A stretch of DNA of 64,000 bases from Pseudomonadota bacterium (GTDB lineage Bacteria > Pseudomonadota > Alphaproteobacteria > Micropepsales > Micropepsaceae): the NCBI GenBank assembly GCA_021851325.1, contig JAJZDZ010000002.1:62001-126000 (forward strand), written 5' to 3'. The notes under the pieces were generated by a model. That model worked only from the letters and a program-made list of their open reading frames with translations, was not told where the DNA came from and made no database searches. Both the position numbers and the translations under genes were made by a program. Position 1 is the first letter of the stretch; each line of letters starts with the position of its first letter. This document shows positions 35,275 to 43,739 of the stretch, one piece after another.

Positions 35275-35603
35275 TGGTGCGGGCGGCCGGACTTGAACCG
35301 GCACAGGCCTTTCGGCCCTACGGATTTTCATACCACTTCGGCTTTCGCCGCCCGCATCGCCTGCCCCTGGGGACGGCAACCGGTTCGTGGTCTGGACTAT
35401 CCCTTCACCCTGGCGTCGCCGCTTTAGGTGCTGCCCGTCTAGTCTCTACACCTTCCGGCCGGAGCGCGGCTCCGGCGGCTTGGCTCGGGATCGCCAGCAA
35501 AGGGTTCCCCGAATTTGAGCAGTTCTGCACCGGAGGTTTCCCTACGGGCACTCAAGTCAAATGGCCTTAAGTCCGTTGCGTCTACCGATTTCGCCACGCC
35601 CGC
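35275..35603 (-). tRNA. tRNA-Leu(UAA) gene interrupted by a group I intron
   Basis: On the minus strand, exon 1 (35603-35569, 35 nt) and exon 2 (35328-35275, 54 nt) join into an 89-nt class II tRNA. Acceptor GCGGGCG pairs with CGCCCGC, discriminator A, encoded CCA. D arm GCG/CGC, anticodon stem ACGGA/TCCGT with loop CTTAAAA (anticodon UAA), variable arm GGCC-GAAA-GGCC, T arm GCCGG-TTCAAGT-CCGGC. The 240-nt insertion splits the anticodon between U34 and A35, the same site as the cyanobacterial and plastid tRNA-Leu(UAA) intron. All stems are intact, so the spliced tRNA should be functional. Confidence 0.95.
35329..35568 (-). ncRNA. group I intron, IC3-like, in tRNA-Leu(UAA)
   Basis: 240 nt, no ORF. 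Exon 1 ends in U and the intron in G, as group I splicing needs. Pairings found by hand, numbered from the intron 5' end: IGS GAGU (16-19) with exon ACUU giving the splice-site U-G; P3 CUGCUC (47-52) with GGGCAG (133-138); P4 CGGGG (58-62) with UCCCG (79-83); P7 GACUA (125-129) with UAGUC (170-174); P8 CACC (139-142) with GGUG (160-163); P9-type hairpin CGGC-GAAA-GCCG (219-230). GAAA caps in P2 and P9 suggest the tertiary docking of this subgroup. From memory the core closely resembles the Azoarcus tRNA-Ile intron. Confidence 0.92.
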
Positions 35604-35616
35604 ACATCATTGATAA

Positions 35617-35645
35617 TGTATAATGATTTCAGGTAGCTGAGCCAA
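35617..35645 (-). promoter_or_regulatory. promoter of tRNA-Leu(UAA)
   Basis: Reading the minus strand: TTGGCT (35645-35640), 17-bp spacer, TATACA (35622-35617), ending 13 nt before the tRNA 5' end. A strong sigma-70 layout. Confidence 0.65.
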
Positions 35646-35704
35646 GCCATTATCAGCGGAAGGCGAGCCGTTGGGAGGTGAGGCGCGCCGGGGGCGATAC
35701 CGCG

Positions 35705-36493
35705 TCAGTTCCCGCCCGCCATGAGCCTCGTCAGATTGGGCTGGCCCGTATGAGCCGTTAGTCCGCCATCAACCGCAAGAATGGTTCCGGTCATGTAGGA
35801 CGCGTCATCGGAGGCCAGGAATGCGGCAACCGCGGCGATCTCTTCTGGCTGGGCAAAGCGGCCCATGGGCACAGCCTCGCTCCACCTGTCCTTCAGCCCG
35901 GGCATCTGTTCAATCCCTGCCACAAGCGGTGTGGCCACAGGTCCCGGACAGATGGCATTGATGCGGATATTTTCGCGTGCGTGATCGATCGCAGCGGCGC
36001 GCGTGTAATTGATCACGCCACCCTTGGCCGCATTATAGGCCGCAAAACCAAAATCACCCGCCATGCCGGAAATCGAAGCCGTATTGATGATGACGCCCCC
36101 GCGGCGGGCTCTGAGGTGAGGTATCGCAGCTTTGCAACCATAAAACACGCCGTGAAGATCGGTCGCGATGACCCGTTGCCAGTCCTCGAGGGAAAGCTCG
36201 GTGGTACGCGCGAACGAGCCGATGCCGGCATTGTTGAAGACAATATCAAGACCGCCATAGCGCTCTACGGCGGCAGCCATAAGTCCCTCGACCTCAGCAA
36301 AGACACTGACATCGCAGCGGTAAAAATGGGCACGGTCCCGACCCAGCTCGACGCAGAGTCGCTGTCCAGCAGTCGCGTTGAGGTCCGAAACCACAATGTG
36401 CGCGCCTTCGCGGTGAAACCGGCGGGCGCTGGCAGCCCCTATGCCTGAGGCACCTCCGGTTATCACCACGACTTTCTGAGCAAAACGACTCAT
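35705..36493 (-). CDS. SDR family oxidoreductase
   Basis: 262-residue classical short-chain dehydrogenase: cofactor motif TGGASGIGAASARRF, NNAGIG, active site NTASISGMAGDFGFAAYNAAK (Ser, Tyr, Lys) and C-terminal GTILAVDGGLTAHTGQPN. The acidic residue after beta-2 (VVSDLNA) suggests NAD rather than NADP. No neighbouring pathway points to a substrate. Start ATG 36493 follows GAGGAAGC. Confidence 0.9.
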   Translation of the reverse strand: MSRFAQKVVVITGGASGIGAASARRFHREGAHIVVSDLNATAGQRLCVELGRDRAHFYRCDVSVFAEVEGLMAAAVERYGGLDIVFNNAGIGSFARTTELSLEDWQRVIATDLHGVFYGCKAAIPHLRARRGGVIINTASISGMAGDFGFAAYNAAKGGVINYTRAAAIDHARENIRINAICPGPVATPLVAGIEQMPGLKDRWSEAVPMGRFAQPEEIAAVAAFLASDDASYMTGTILAVDGGLTAHTGQPNLTRLMAGGN

Positions 36494-37132
36494 AGACGAC
36501 CTGCTTCCTCTTGTCCCGATGGTATCAGGGTCGGCAAATTTTCCTTGGTCCTGAGTTGTAAGACTTTATCGCCCGCCCGGCCAATATCACGAACGCCAGA
36601 GCGTTTAATGGGCACCCGGCAAAGGTGAGGCGCGGCACCTATAGGCTTGGCTGAAATACAATACCAACACCAGTTGCGTGGAGCCCCGCGTAAAGAAGAT
36701 CAGCTTTAGCAGATCCTCCTTGCGCGCGCATGCCGCGGTCGCCTTAGAGCGGATGATCAACCAGCAGGAGACGGGCTTCCTTTTGGCCAAGGCTTGCACC
36801 GTTCCTTTGGTATAAAGATCAAGCCGGCGGCCCCGAGCACGACGCCAAGCAGAGCCCAGTGCCGCAATCAGCGCCCTCCAATCTTCCAATGCTGCGCAGC
36901 ACCCTGACGTCGCCCATGACGGCTTTGGTGTGATCCGATGAAGCTATCCTGCGGAGCCGCCATGACGAACATCGTGGGCTTGAACAGGGACAGAAACTGT
37001 GTGAGCCCTGAAGAATTGGGCGCAGCTCGCTGCCAGCCACTCCGGTTGCAGGGCCGATTTCATACAACCTGTAGTAGACCACATGTAAAATTCATGAGTA
37101 TTTTCAGATAATTAGTATAGTATAAAGCTGCA
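36494..37132. other. long intergenic region without a convincing gene
   Basis: About 640 bp before the rpsD promoter. Short minus-strand frames at 36605-36889 and 36819-37082 overlap in different frames and have no recognisable domain. One stretch (around 36790-36870, third frame) reads as a possible membrane helix (WALLGVVLGAAGLIF) but is bounded by stops, so a decayed gene is possible. The last 60 bp are AT-rich. Confidence 0.4.
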
Positions 37133-37160
37133 TTGACAGGCGCTACGCCCTGACTATAGT
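37133..37160 (+). promoter_or_regulatory. strong sigma-70 promoter of rpsD
   Basis: TTGACA, 16-bp spacer, TATAGT, with an AT-rich stretch immediately upstream that could act as an UP element. The predicted leader of about 48 nt contains a small GAAGC-CCA-GCTTC hairpin that might take part in S4 autoregulation; the latter is inference. Confidence 0.8.
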
Positions 37161-37214
37161 GCGCGCCTTCCGAGGAAGCCCAGCTTCTTCTCCACGACCA
37201 TTGCCGGAACTCCG

Positions 37215-37832
37215 ATGTCCAAACGTAGCACGACCAAATACAAGCTTGACCGCCGCCTCGGTGAAAATCTTTGGGCCCGCCCCAAAAGTCCGGTCAATAA
37301 GCGTTCTTACGGTCCAGGACAGCACGGACAGCGTCGGGCCAAAAAGCTCTCCGATTATGGCACCCAGCTGCAGGCCAAGCAGAAGCTGAAGGGCTATTAC
37401 GGCAATATCACCGAGAAGCAGTTTCGCCGTTACTATGCCGAAGCATCCCGTCGTCCTGGCGATACCGGCGAAAACATGATCGGTCTGCTTGAGCGGCGCC
37501 TCGATGCCGTGGTGTTCCGCGCCAAGTTTGTGCCCACCCCCTTTGCCGCCCGCCAACTCGTCAGTCACGGTCATGTCAAGGTCAATGGCCGTCGCGTTAC
37601 CATCCCCTCCTACCTCGTGAAGGAAGGTGACGTGCTCGAGCTTTCCGGCAAGGCCAAAGACATGGCGCTGGTGATTGAGGCCTCAAAATCGGCAGAGCGC
37701 GATACACCCGACTATATCGAAGTCGACCACAACCACATGACGGCCAAATATCTGCGCACGCCGCGCCTGGGCGATGTGCCCTATGCCGTTCAGATGCAGC
37801 CAAGCCTCGTGGTGGAATATTATTCGCGCTAG
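37215..37832 (+). CDS. rpsD: 30S ribosomal protein S4
   Basis: Primary 16S rRNA-binding protein that nucleates small-subunit assembly. 205 residues starting [20 protein letters not shown], with [15 protein letters not shown], the S4 RNA-binding domain ([40 protein letters not shown]) and C-terminal VVEYYSR. As usual in Alphaproteobacteria it is a stand-alone gene outside the alpha operon, with its own strong promoter and terminator. Confidence 0.98.
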   Translation: MSKRSTTKYKLDRRLGENLWARPKSPVNKRSYGPGQHGQRRAKKLSDYGTQLQAKQKLKGYYGNITEKQFRRYYAEASRRPGDTGENMIGLLERRLDAVVFRAKFVPTPFAARQLVSHGHVKVNGRRVTIPSYLVKEGDVLELSGKAKDMALVIEASKSAERDTPDYIEVDHNHMTAKYLRTPRLGDVPYAVQMQPSLVVEYYSR

Positions 37833-37857
37833 GCCTGACTTCGCTACTTATGCAGAC

Positions 37858-37886
37858 AAGGTCGCGGGCGTTGCCCGCGACCTTTT
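37858..37886 (+). terminator. intrinsic terminator of rpsD
   Basis: AAGGTCGCGGGC / GCCCGCGACCTT, a perfect 12-bp stem with loop GTT followed by TTTT. Textbook terminator 26 nt after the rpsD stop. The roughly 240 bp between it and the next gene show nothing else. Confidence 0.9.
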
Positions 37887-38125
37887 GCTATGGAGCATCC
37901 GACTTCCTTAGCAGAGCATTTGTCATCCGGCGCTTGAGGGCGCAAACGCCTCGCGGATACCGCCCCTTGCGCCCTGTTTGTCACGGGCAAAACGCCGCTC
38001 CACAGCAGCGCCAAATAATGTCTTTTCATTCGCCACCATGGCTGGCGCAATGGCACATTGGTCAAAGCCGTTACCGGCATAGCTGGAGGAAATAGGTTCA
38101 CCTCCGCCGGTTATACGCGCGCAAC

Positions 38126-39697
38126 CTAAGTACGCTCACGCGCCATACCGTCCAAGCTCTCCTGTATCTCCTGCACGGAGCCAGTATCAGCGCTTTCAGG
38201 ACTTAGCCGCTGAATGAACTCAAAGCCGCAGGCTAGGAGCGGCGCAAGATCACTCTCGGCCTCCACACCCTCGGCAATGGTGGCGACGCCAAGCTGACGG
38301 CACAGTCTGATCAGGTTATGCATCAGTGCAAGCTGCCGACTGCCCTGGCCAAGCGTCTCGACCAGACCTCCGCCAAAGCTTACGAAGTCGACATGAACGG
38401 CCGGAAGCCAGCGCAGAAGCTCTGCGCCTGAACCAGTCTCTGCAAGGCCGACTTCTATACCCAGGGTCTGCAGCTCTGTAACCGTCCGAGCTACGCGTTC
38501 CAGATCTTCGACCACATCGCTGCCGGTGATGATGATCTTCAGCCGCCCACACAACCCCACCTGTGCCGCCAGAAAGCTGGAGAGGACACTGCAGCCAACG
38601 GGCGTTGCCAAGGTGTGTCCCGAGATGCTGACCGCAAGCTTGGCGTCAGAACACACTGCGAGTGCAGCCAAACACCGGCTTACCAGCGCCAGATCAAGGA
38701 TCTCCGCCGGACTGACCAGCTTAGCCGCCTCAAGAATTGAGCCAGTATCCAGATCAAGATCAAGATACGCATTTGTCCGATAGTGGATGCACACGCCGTC
38801 ACCGAGGCGGATGACAGGCATGACAACCACGTGCAGATGGCTCTTCAGTACCGTCTCCGTCAGATGCTGCAGACACGCATCTACAGCACCAATCATCCGA
38901 GTAAAGGCATGAGCGATATCCAGTCGCGGATGAGACGGAGAGTGGCCAGCTCCTATCAGACGCGCGCAATGGCGCAAGGCCAGGAAGCGCTGCTCTTCGC
39001 TCAGCTCAGCATCAGAGAGCTCAACCCAACATTGAGCGAGCCGAAGATGGCCAACATCTTCCTCACTCAAAGCATCCAGGACGACATCCTCCAGACGCAT
39101 CGGTGTGTGTGCCCCGCAAATCACAGCGAAGGTCGAAACGCCGAACTGTCCGGCTCCAAAGACCCCGGCAGCCCGCAATGCTGCCCCCAAGCGCGCCAAG
39201 AGACGGTCTGCCCGTTGCGCCGACAGCTGCTCTACTGCCTCAGCAAAGCCCGCAATATCAACAAAAAGAACAGCCTTCTTGTCCTCACCCTTCTGGCAGG
39301 CCAGTTGCAGGAACCCGTCATCCTGAATGAGCCCGGTGCGGGAATCGATGGTGCCGACTGCAGCGCGGCGGCTTCCAAGCTGGCTCATCGTACAAAAGAT
39401 ATGATCACCACCTTGCGGCAGGCGGCACAGGGACAGCAGTACCATGCGTCCGTCGGCCAACCGAACCTCTAGCGGTCCGACCCTCCCGGCCTGTGGCATA
39501 TTCCGAACCAATGCCATGACCTTGATTGCATCAACGGGAACAAAGAGGTTAGCGGCTTCCTCTCCCGCAACCATGCGGCCAGCGGCGAATTCGCTCAGCG
39601 CGCCGGCGGCAAAGCTGATCTTTAGCGTCTCGTCGATTTCTACCAGGACATCAGCACTGGCGAAGGCAAAGCCGAGAAAGCGGGCAGCAGACGACAT
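38126..39697 (-). CDS. degenerate EAL-domain regulatory protein
   Basis: 523 residues: PAS-like N-terminus (FASADVLVEIDETLKISFAA), a remnant GGDEF-like middle (TIDSRTGLIQDDGFLQLACQ without a GGDEF motif) and a C-terminal EAL fold recognisable from LGIEVGLAETGSGAELLRWL, VHVDFVSFGGG and LGVATIAEGVEAESDLAPLL. The EALLR motif is replaced by CIHYRTNAY and the DDFG metal-binding pair is lost, so no phosphodiesterase activity is expected; it may bind c-di-GMP or act by protein contact. A near-consensus CtrA box lies 43 bp upstream. Confidence 0.82.
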   Translation of the reverse strand: MSSAARFLGFAFASADVLVEIDETLKISFAAGALSEFAAGRMVAGEEAANLFVPVDAIKVMALVRNMPQAGRVGPLEVRLADGRMVLLSLCRLPQGGDHIFCTMSQLGSRRAAVGTIDSRTGLIQDDGFLQLACQKGEDKKAVLFVDIAGFAEAVEQLSAQRADRLLARLGAALRAAGVFGAGQFGVSTFAVICGAHTPMRLEDVVLDALSEEDVGHLRLAQCWVELSDAELSEEQRFLALRHCARLIGAGHSPSHPRLDIAHAFTRMIGAVDACLQHLTETVLKSHLHVVVMPVIRLGDGVCIHYRTNAYLDLDLDTGSILEAAKLVSPAEILDLALVSRCLAALAVCSDAKLAVSISGHTLATPVGCSVLSSFLAAQVGLCGRLKIIITGSDVVEDLERVARTVTELQTLGIEVGLAETGSGAELLRWLPAVHVDFVSFGGGLVETLGQGSRQLALMHNLIRLCRQLGVATIAEGVEAESDLAPLLACGFEFIQRLSPESADTGSVQEIQESLDGMARERT

Positions 39698-39739
39698 GGC
39701 AGTTTTCCGGTCACCGCGTAAAGCTTAGCCGGCGCGATG

Positions 39740-39754
39740 TTAGGTTCCGGTTAA
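39740..39754 (-). promoter_or_regulatory. near-consensus CtrA-type box upstream of degenerate EAL gene
   Basis: On the minus strand TTAA-CCGGAAC-CTAAC, one mismatch from TTAA-N7-TTAAC, centred about 50 bp before the start codon, a position suitable for activation. Confidence 0.45.
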
Positions 39755-39815
39755 GGCAGGACCATGGACGCAACCAAAGTCTGGCCGGCGCCGATGACTG
39801 AAACCCGCATCCAGC

Positions 39816-40562
39816 CTATCGGTGTGCTGAAAGGGCCTGGCCAAAGGCTGCAAAGAGGGCCCGGCTCTCGGGGTTTTGCGACCATTGCCATTCGGGGTGC
39901 CACTGCACCGACAGAGCAAAGCCCGGCGTTGCCGCAACCGAAACGGCTTCGATCGTGCCATCGTCGGCGACGGCCTCGATGCGCAGGCCATCAGCCAGGC
40001 GATCAATTGCCTGCCCATGCAATGAATTGACCGCAAAGCGTCGCCGTTCCAGCAGCTTTTCAAGCATTCCGCCGGGCTTTACCGTCACCTCGTGCGCGGG
40101 AGCATACTTGGCCTCGACACCCTGCTTGGCGTCATCACTGTGATCAAAGCGACCGGACACCTCTCGTACGTGCTGGAACAGTGTGCCGCCGAAGGCGACA
40201 TTGAGTTCCTGATGTCCGCGACAAATGAACAGACACGGTTTGGCTGAGGCAATCGCCGCGCGTATCAACGGAAGGGTTGTGGCATCGCGATGGGCATCGG
40301 CAAGATTGCCTGGACGAGGCGCGTCGCCGCCGTAATAGGCTGGATCGACATTCGATGCCGAGCCGGTCAGCAACAGGCCGTCGACATGGGCCAGTACCAG
40401 TTCAGGATCGAGCGCGGGATCGAGTGAGGGAATGAGAAAGGGCAGCGCCTTAGCGCCATCGCGTATCGCAGAGATATACTTTTCCCCGGCCATGTGAAAG
40501 GGCTGACCACTTATGGGTCTGCGGTCACAAGCAATGCCGACGACTGGTGGCTGGCGCATCAT
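39816..40562 (-). CDS. class I glutamine amidotransferase-like (peptidase C26, PuuD-like)
   Basis: 248-residue gamma-glutamyl hydrolase family protein. Nucleophile Cys114 in LFICRGHQELNVAFGGTL; the catalytic His and Glu are in QWHPEW near the C-terminus. The fold and the motifs LLLTGSASNVDP and VNSLHGQAIDRL match PuuD, which releases GABA from gamma-glutamyl-GABA in putrescine breakdown. No other puu gene is nearby, so the exact gamma-glutamyl substrate is open. Confidence 0.88.
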   Translation of the reverse strand: MMRQPPVVGIACDRRPISGQPFHMAGEKYISAIRDGAKALPFLIPSLDPALDPELVLAHVDGLLLTGSASNVDPAYYGGDAPRPGNLADAHRDATTLPLIRAAIASAKPCLFICRGHQELNVAFGGTLFQHVREVSGRFDHSDDAKQGVEAKYAPAHEVTVKPGGMLEKLLERRRFAVNSLHGQAIDRLADGLRIEAVADDGTIEAVSVAATPGFALSVQWHPEWQWSQNPESRALFAAFGQALSAHR

Positions 40563-40603
40563 GGTGTGCGGCTGGCATGACAGTGGCGGGCTAAGCAGCA
40601 GCC

Positions 40604-41224
40604 CTAATCCGACTGACCCTTGGTAAAGCGGTTGTGGTCGTTCAGGACAAACAGAGACGGCTTTAGCTGGACGGCAACCTCGACGTTCTGCAGTGCTATG
40701 GTGGTCTTAAGACCCTGCGGGTCAAGCACCGTCCACTGGCGTAGCTCATATCCTGGATCGGAGAACACCAGCGTGACCATGCCAGAGACCTTCTTGTCCG
40801 TCGAACGCGCCTTGACGATGAGTGAACTGCCTTCGCGGCTGACCGCAACAATGTTGGGATTGCTGGCCAGATCAAGCTTGTTCGACAACACCAGATCAAG
40901 CGGGGTGGAGACGAGGGGGTAGCGGTCCACAGTATTGAGTTTGGTGTTTTTGACCGCCACCGTAACCCCATTGGAGACGATTAGCGTGTCCGAGGGCGGA
41001 GAATAGGCAAAGCGAACCCGGCCGGGCTTTTCGATCCAGAACTTGCCATTTTCCAGGCTGCCATTGGGATCGATCTGCACGAACGCTCCCTTCATGGTCT
41101 TGATGGAATTGAGAGCCCGCGAAAGCTGGTCGAGTTCGGCCTTCTGAGCCGCATTAAAGCCCGCCGCCCTGCCGGCCGTGGCGGAGAGAACAACTAAAAG
41201 GGCAGCTATCACCAAAGAGCGCAT
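40604..41224 (-). CDS. LolA-like outer-membrane lipoprotein carrier
   Basis: 206 residues with a signal peptide (MRSLVIAALLVVLSATAGRA). Mature LolA-fold features: ALNSIKTMKGAFVQIDPNGS, GKFWIEKPGRVRFAYSPPSD, TLVFSDPGYELRQWTVLDPQ. LolA carries lipoproteins across the periplasm from LolCDE to the outer membrane. In Alphaproteobacteria such LolA-family proteins are often stand-alone and divergent in sequence, so a paralogue with another lipid cargo cannot be excluded. Confidence 0.88.
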   Translation of the reverse strand: MRSLVIAALLVVLSATAGRAAGFNAAQKAELDQLSRALNSIKTMKGAFVQIDPNGSLENGKFWIEKPGRVRFAYSPPSDTLIVSNGVTVAVKNTKLNTVDRYPLVSTPLDLVLSNKLDLASNPNIVAVSREGSSLIVKARSTDKKVSGMVTLVFSDPGYELRQWTVLDPQGLKTTIALQNVEVAVQLKPSLFVLNDHNRFTKGQSD

Positions 41225-41264
41225 GGCTCTACTTAGGATCAGATTGTGGCGGGAACAAGAGCCC

Positions 41265-41897
41265 TCAGGCAGGCACCGAAGTCACGCGACCATGGCGGAT
41301 ATGGCCCTGGTTCTGCGGACAGATCCCCTGGATCAGGAGTGTCAAAACCCCCTCGAGCTCGCGCTCCAGAGCGGGCAGGGTGAGCTTCGACCACAGCTGT
41401 GGGTAGCGGAATTTCATGGTCGCCGCTTGCAGCATTTCGGCGACATACTCCTTGTCGTCACAGTTCAGCTCGCCACGCCGCTCAGCTTCTTCCAGAAGTT
41501 CAACCAGTATCTTGCGCTCCGTCGCCAGCATCCAGTTCGCAAATTGCGGACGTTCCCGGGCAATGACGCTCGCCATCTCGTAGGCGCGAGGATCTTTCTC
41601 CAGCTTATGATAGGTCCGGCGCAGTTCCTCAAACAGTAGGTCGTGCAGCCGCTGGCGGGCATCCCGCACCGGTGCCACTGCGAGTTTGCGCAGTGACGAC
41701 AGGTGCTTTTCAAAGTCTTCCGTCGCGATGGCTTCGGCGATGTCGAGCTTGCCGGGGAAAAAGCGATAAAGATTGCCAGGCGACATTGCGCAATCCGACG
41801 CCACCTCGGCCATTGTGGTCTTGCCATAGCCAAAGTGGGAAAAGCGCTTTTTCGCCGCCTCGACAATCTTGCAGCGGACCGTGTCTTTGCCCGACAT
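41265..41897 (-). CDS. TetR family transcriptional regulator
   Basis: 210 residues. N-terminal TetR HTH: KIVEAAKKRFSHFGYGKTTM then SDCAMSPGNLYRFFPGKLDI. The C-terminal ligand domain (residues 60-190, RRTYHKLEKDPRAYEMASVI) resembles TetR proteins of the YcnC-like group. Start ATG 41897 follows GAAGGAGG. It is divergent from gpsA with a 122-bp gap and 40 bp downstream of it lies the LolA-like gene on the same strand; its target may be that gene or itself. Confidence 0.9.
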   Translation of the reverse strand: MSGKDTVRCKIVEAAKKRFSHFGYGKTTMAEVASDCAMSPGNLYRFFPGKLDIAEAIATEDFEKHLSSLRKLAVAPVRDARQRLHDLLFEELRRTYHKLEKDPRAYEMASVIARERPQFANWMLATERKILVELLEEAERRGELNCDDKEYVAEMLQAATMKFRYPQLWSKLTLPALERELEGVLTLLIQGICPQNQGHIRHGRVTSVPA

Positions 41898-42019
41898 TGC
41901 GCCTCCTTCAAAACCGCGATTGTCTATCTACCCACGGGCATGAAGGTAGCACGAAAACCTAAATGTTCAACAATTCGTTCAATCTTCGCGGTGCAGCATG
42001 GGTCGGAGCGGAATAAAAA

Positions 42020-43009
42020 ATGAGCGTTAGTCCAGACGCTTATCATAACATTGGCGTAGTGGGTGCAGGGGCCTGGGGCACGGCCCTTGCGATCGCGGCG
42101 GCGACAGCCGGCTGCCGTGTAATCCTCTGGGGACGCGATCCTTCGCGCATGCAGACACTGGTCCGCGAGCGATCCGCCCACAAAAGTTTCCCCCATGTCC
42201 GCCTGCCCGAGCAGGTGGTGCCGACGGCTGAGCTTGCCGAAGTTTGCGCCAGCCAGGCGCTGCTCATCGCCGTGCCGGCGCAGCACTTGCGGTCCAGTGT
42301 CGTGGCCCTGACGAAATTTTCTGCCGTGCAGCTACCGGCAGTCGTCTGCGCCAAAGGTGTGGAACAGCACAGCGGGCTGCTGATGAACGAGGTGCTCCAG
42401 GAAGCCGCTCCCGAACTGCTCCCGGCCATGCTCTCCGGCCCGTCCTTTGCGCGCGACGTCGCCCTGGGACTACCAACGGCGGTGACAATCGCCGCCCCCA
42501 TCGCGACCGCCGAACGCCTACAGGCCGCTCTCAGCTCGGGTGCTTTTAGACCCTACGCCAGTGACGACTTGACCGGTGTGGCACTCGGCGGAGCGGCGAA
42601 GAATGTCTACGCAATCGCCTGCGGCATTGTTGAAGGCCTGCACCTGGGCGAAAGCGCGCGCGCTGCCCTGCTGGCCCGGGCCTTTGCCGAACTCACGCGC
42701 CTCGGTGAAGCTTTGGGGGCTCGGCGAGAGACCTTGATGGGGCTTTCTGGACTGGGTGACCTCGTGCTCACCGCAACCAGTCGTACATCGCGCAATTTTT
42801 CGCGCGGCGTGGCCATTGGCGAAAGACAGACGCAGCGACCTCACGCTCTGGCGGAAGGCGTTTATACGGCGTCTGCCCTGGTGACACGGGCACAAAGACA
42901 TGGCATCGAGCTACCGATTGCAGAGGCCGTGGCCGACATTCTGAGCGGCAAGCTTGAGCTCGAGCATGCCGCGGCCCGGCTGATGCAGCGGCCACTCAAA
43001 GCGGAGTAA
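42020..43009 (+). CDS. gpsA: glycerol-3-phosphate dehydrogenase [NAD(P)+]
   Basis: Makes sn-glycerol-3-phosphate from dihydroxyacetone phosphate for phospholipid synthesis. 329 residues: NAD motif VVGAGAWGTALAIAAA, GPSFARDVALGLPTAVTIA, catalytic Lys in GGAAKNVYAIACGI and GLSGLGDLVLTATSRTSRNF. First gene of a gpsA-yciI-EVE run, an arrangement common in Alphaproteobacteria (often with tsaD upstream, absent here). Confidence 0.97.
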   Translation: MSVSPDAYHNIGVVGAGAWGTALAIAAATAGCRVILWGRDPSRMQTLVRERSAHKSFPHVRLPEQVVPTAELAEVCASQALLIAVPAQHLRSSVVALTKFSAVQLPAVVCAKGVEQHSGLLMNEVLQEAAPELLPAMLSGPSFARDVALGLPTAVTIAAPIATAERLQAALSSGAFRPYASDDLTGVALGGAAKNVYAIACGIVEGLHLGESARAALLARAFAELTRLGEALGARRETLMGLSGLGDLVLTATSRTSRNFSRGVAIGERQTQRPHALAEGVYTASALVTRAQRHGIELPIAEAVADILSGKLELEHAAARLMQRPLKAE

Positions 43010-43017
43010 CCTCCCAC

Positions 43018-43308
43018 ATGCTCTTCGTCATTTCTTCTATCGACCGCAAAGATGCACTTGAGCTACGCCTGGCCACCCGTCAGGCTCATCTTGCCTATGT
43101 GCGTGACAGCCAGGCAGTGCGTCTTGGCGGCCCATTCCTTGATGAGGCTGGCAACATGGTTGGCAGCCTCATCGTGCTTGAAGCCCAGGACCTTGCTCAG
43201 GCACAGGCCTTTGCCGCCAATGACCCCTACACCAGAGCCGGCCTCTTTGATTCCGTCGCGGTGAGGCCCTGGAAGGCGACGATCAATGCCTGCGGAGCAG
43301 AGTTCTGA
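43018..43308 (+). CDS. YciI-like (muconolactone isomerase-fold) protein
   Basis: 96-residue YciI family protein with LATRQAHLAYVRDSQAVRLG, GPFLDEAGNMVGSLIVLEA and FAANDPYTRAGLFDSVAVRP. The His and Asp of the family (AHLAYVRD, NDPY) are kept; the cellular reaction is unknown. It starts 8 nt after gpsA and its TGA overlaps the ATG of the EVE gene (TGATG). Confidence 0.9.
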   Translation: MLFVISSIDRKDALELRLATRQAHLAYVRDSQAVRLGGPFLDEAGNMVGSLIVLEAQDLAQAQAFAANDPYTRAGLFDSVAVRPWKATINACGAEF

Positions 43309-43721
43309 TGGCATTCTGGCTATTCAAAAGCGAGCCTTCCAGCTGGTCCTGGGAGCAGCAGCAACAAAAAGGTGCTGCGGGAGAGCCCTGGAGCGGCGTT
43401 CGTAACTTTCAGGCCGCCAATAACATGAAGGCGATGCAGCCGGGTGACCGCGGCTTCTTCTACCATTCGGTGCATGAAAAGCGGATCGTGGGTATTGTCG
43501 AAGTGATCGGTTCATATCGGCCTGATCCAACCGATGGCTCTGGCCGCTTCGGCCTCGTCGATGTCAAGGCCGTCAGCGCCATGCCAACGCCGGTTACGCT
43601 GGCTGAGATCAAGGCCAATCCCCGGCTTGCGGGCATGGCCTTGCTGCGTCAGTCACGCCTGTCGGTACAGCCGGTAACAGACCGGGAGTGGACGGAAATC
43701 TGCCGCATGGGCGGGCTTTGA
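43308..43721 (+). CDS. EVE domain protein
   Basis: 137-residue PUA-like EVE domain protein: MAFWLFKSEPSSWSWEQQ, EPWSGVRNFQAANNMKAMQP, GDRGFFYHSVHEKRIVGIVE, and RLSVQPVTDREWTEI. EVE domains bind modified bases or nucleotides in RNA or DNA; the single-domain bacterial form is of unknown target. Translationally coupled to the YciI gene. Confidence 0.94.
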   Translation: MAFWLFKSEPSSWSWEQQQQKGAAGEPWSGVRNFQAANNMKAMQPGDRGFFYHSVHEKRIVGIVEVIGSYRPDPTDGSGRFGLVDVKAVSAMPTPVTLAEIKANPRLAGMALLRQSRLSVQPVTDREWTEICRMGGL

Positions 43722-43739
43722 TCACGGTCAGCTGCCGGC

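Noticed and set aside
37887-38125. Small frames between the rpsD terminator and the EAL gene
   Set aside because: No ribosome-binding site or domain; they lie after a strong terminator without a visible promoter.
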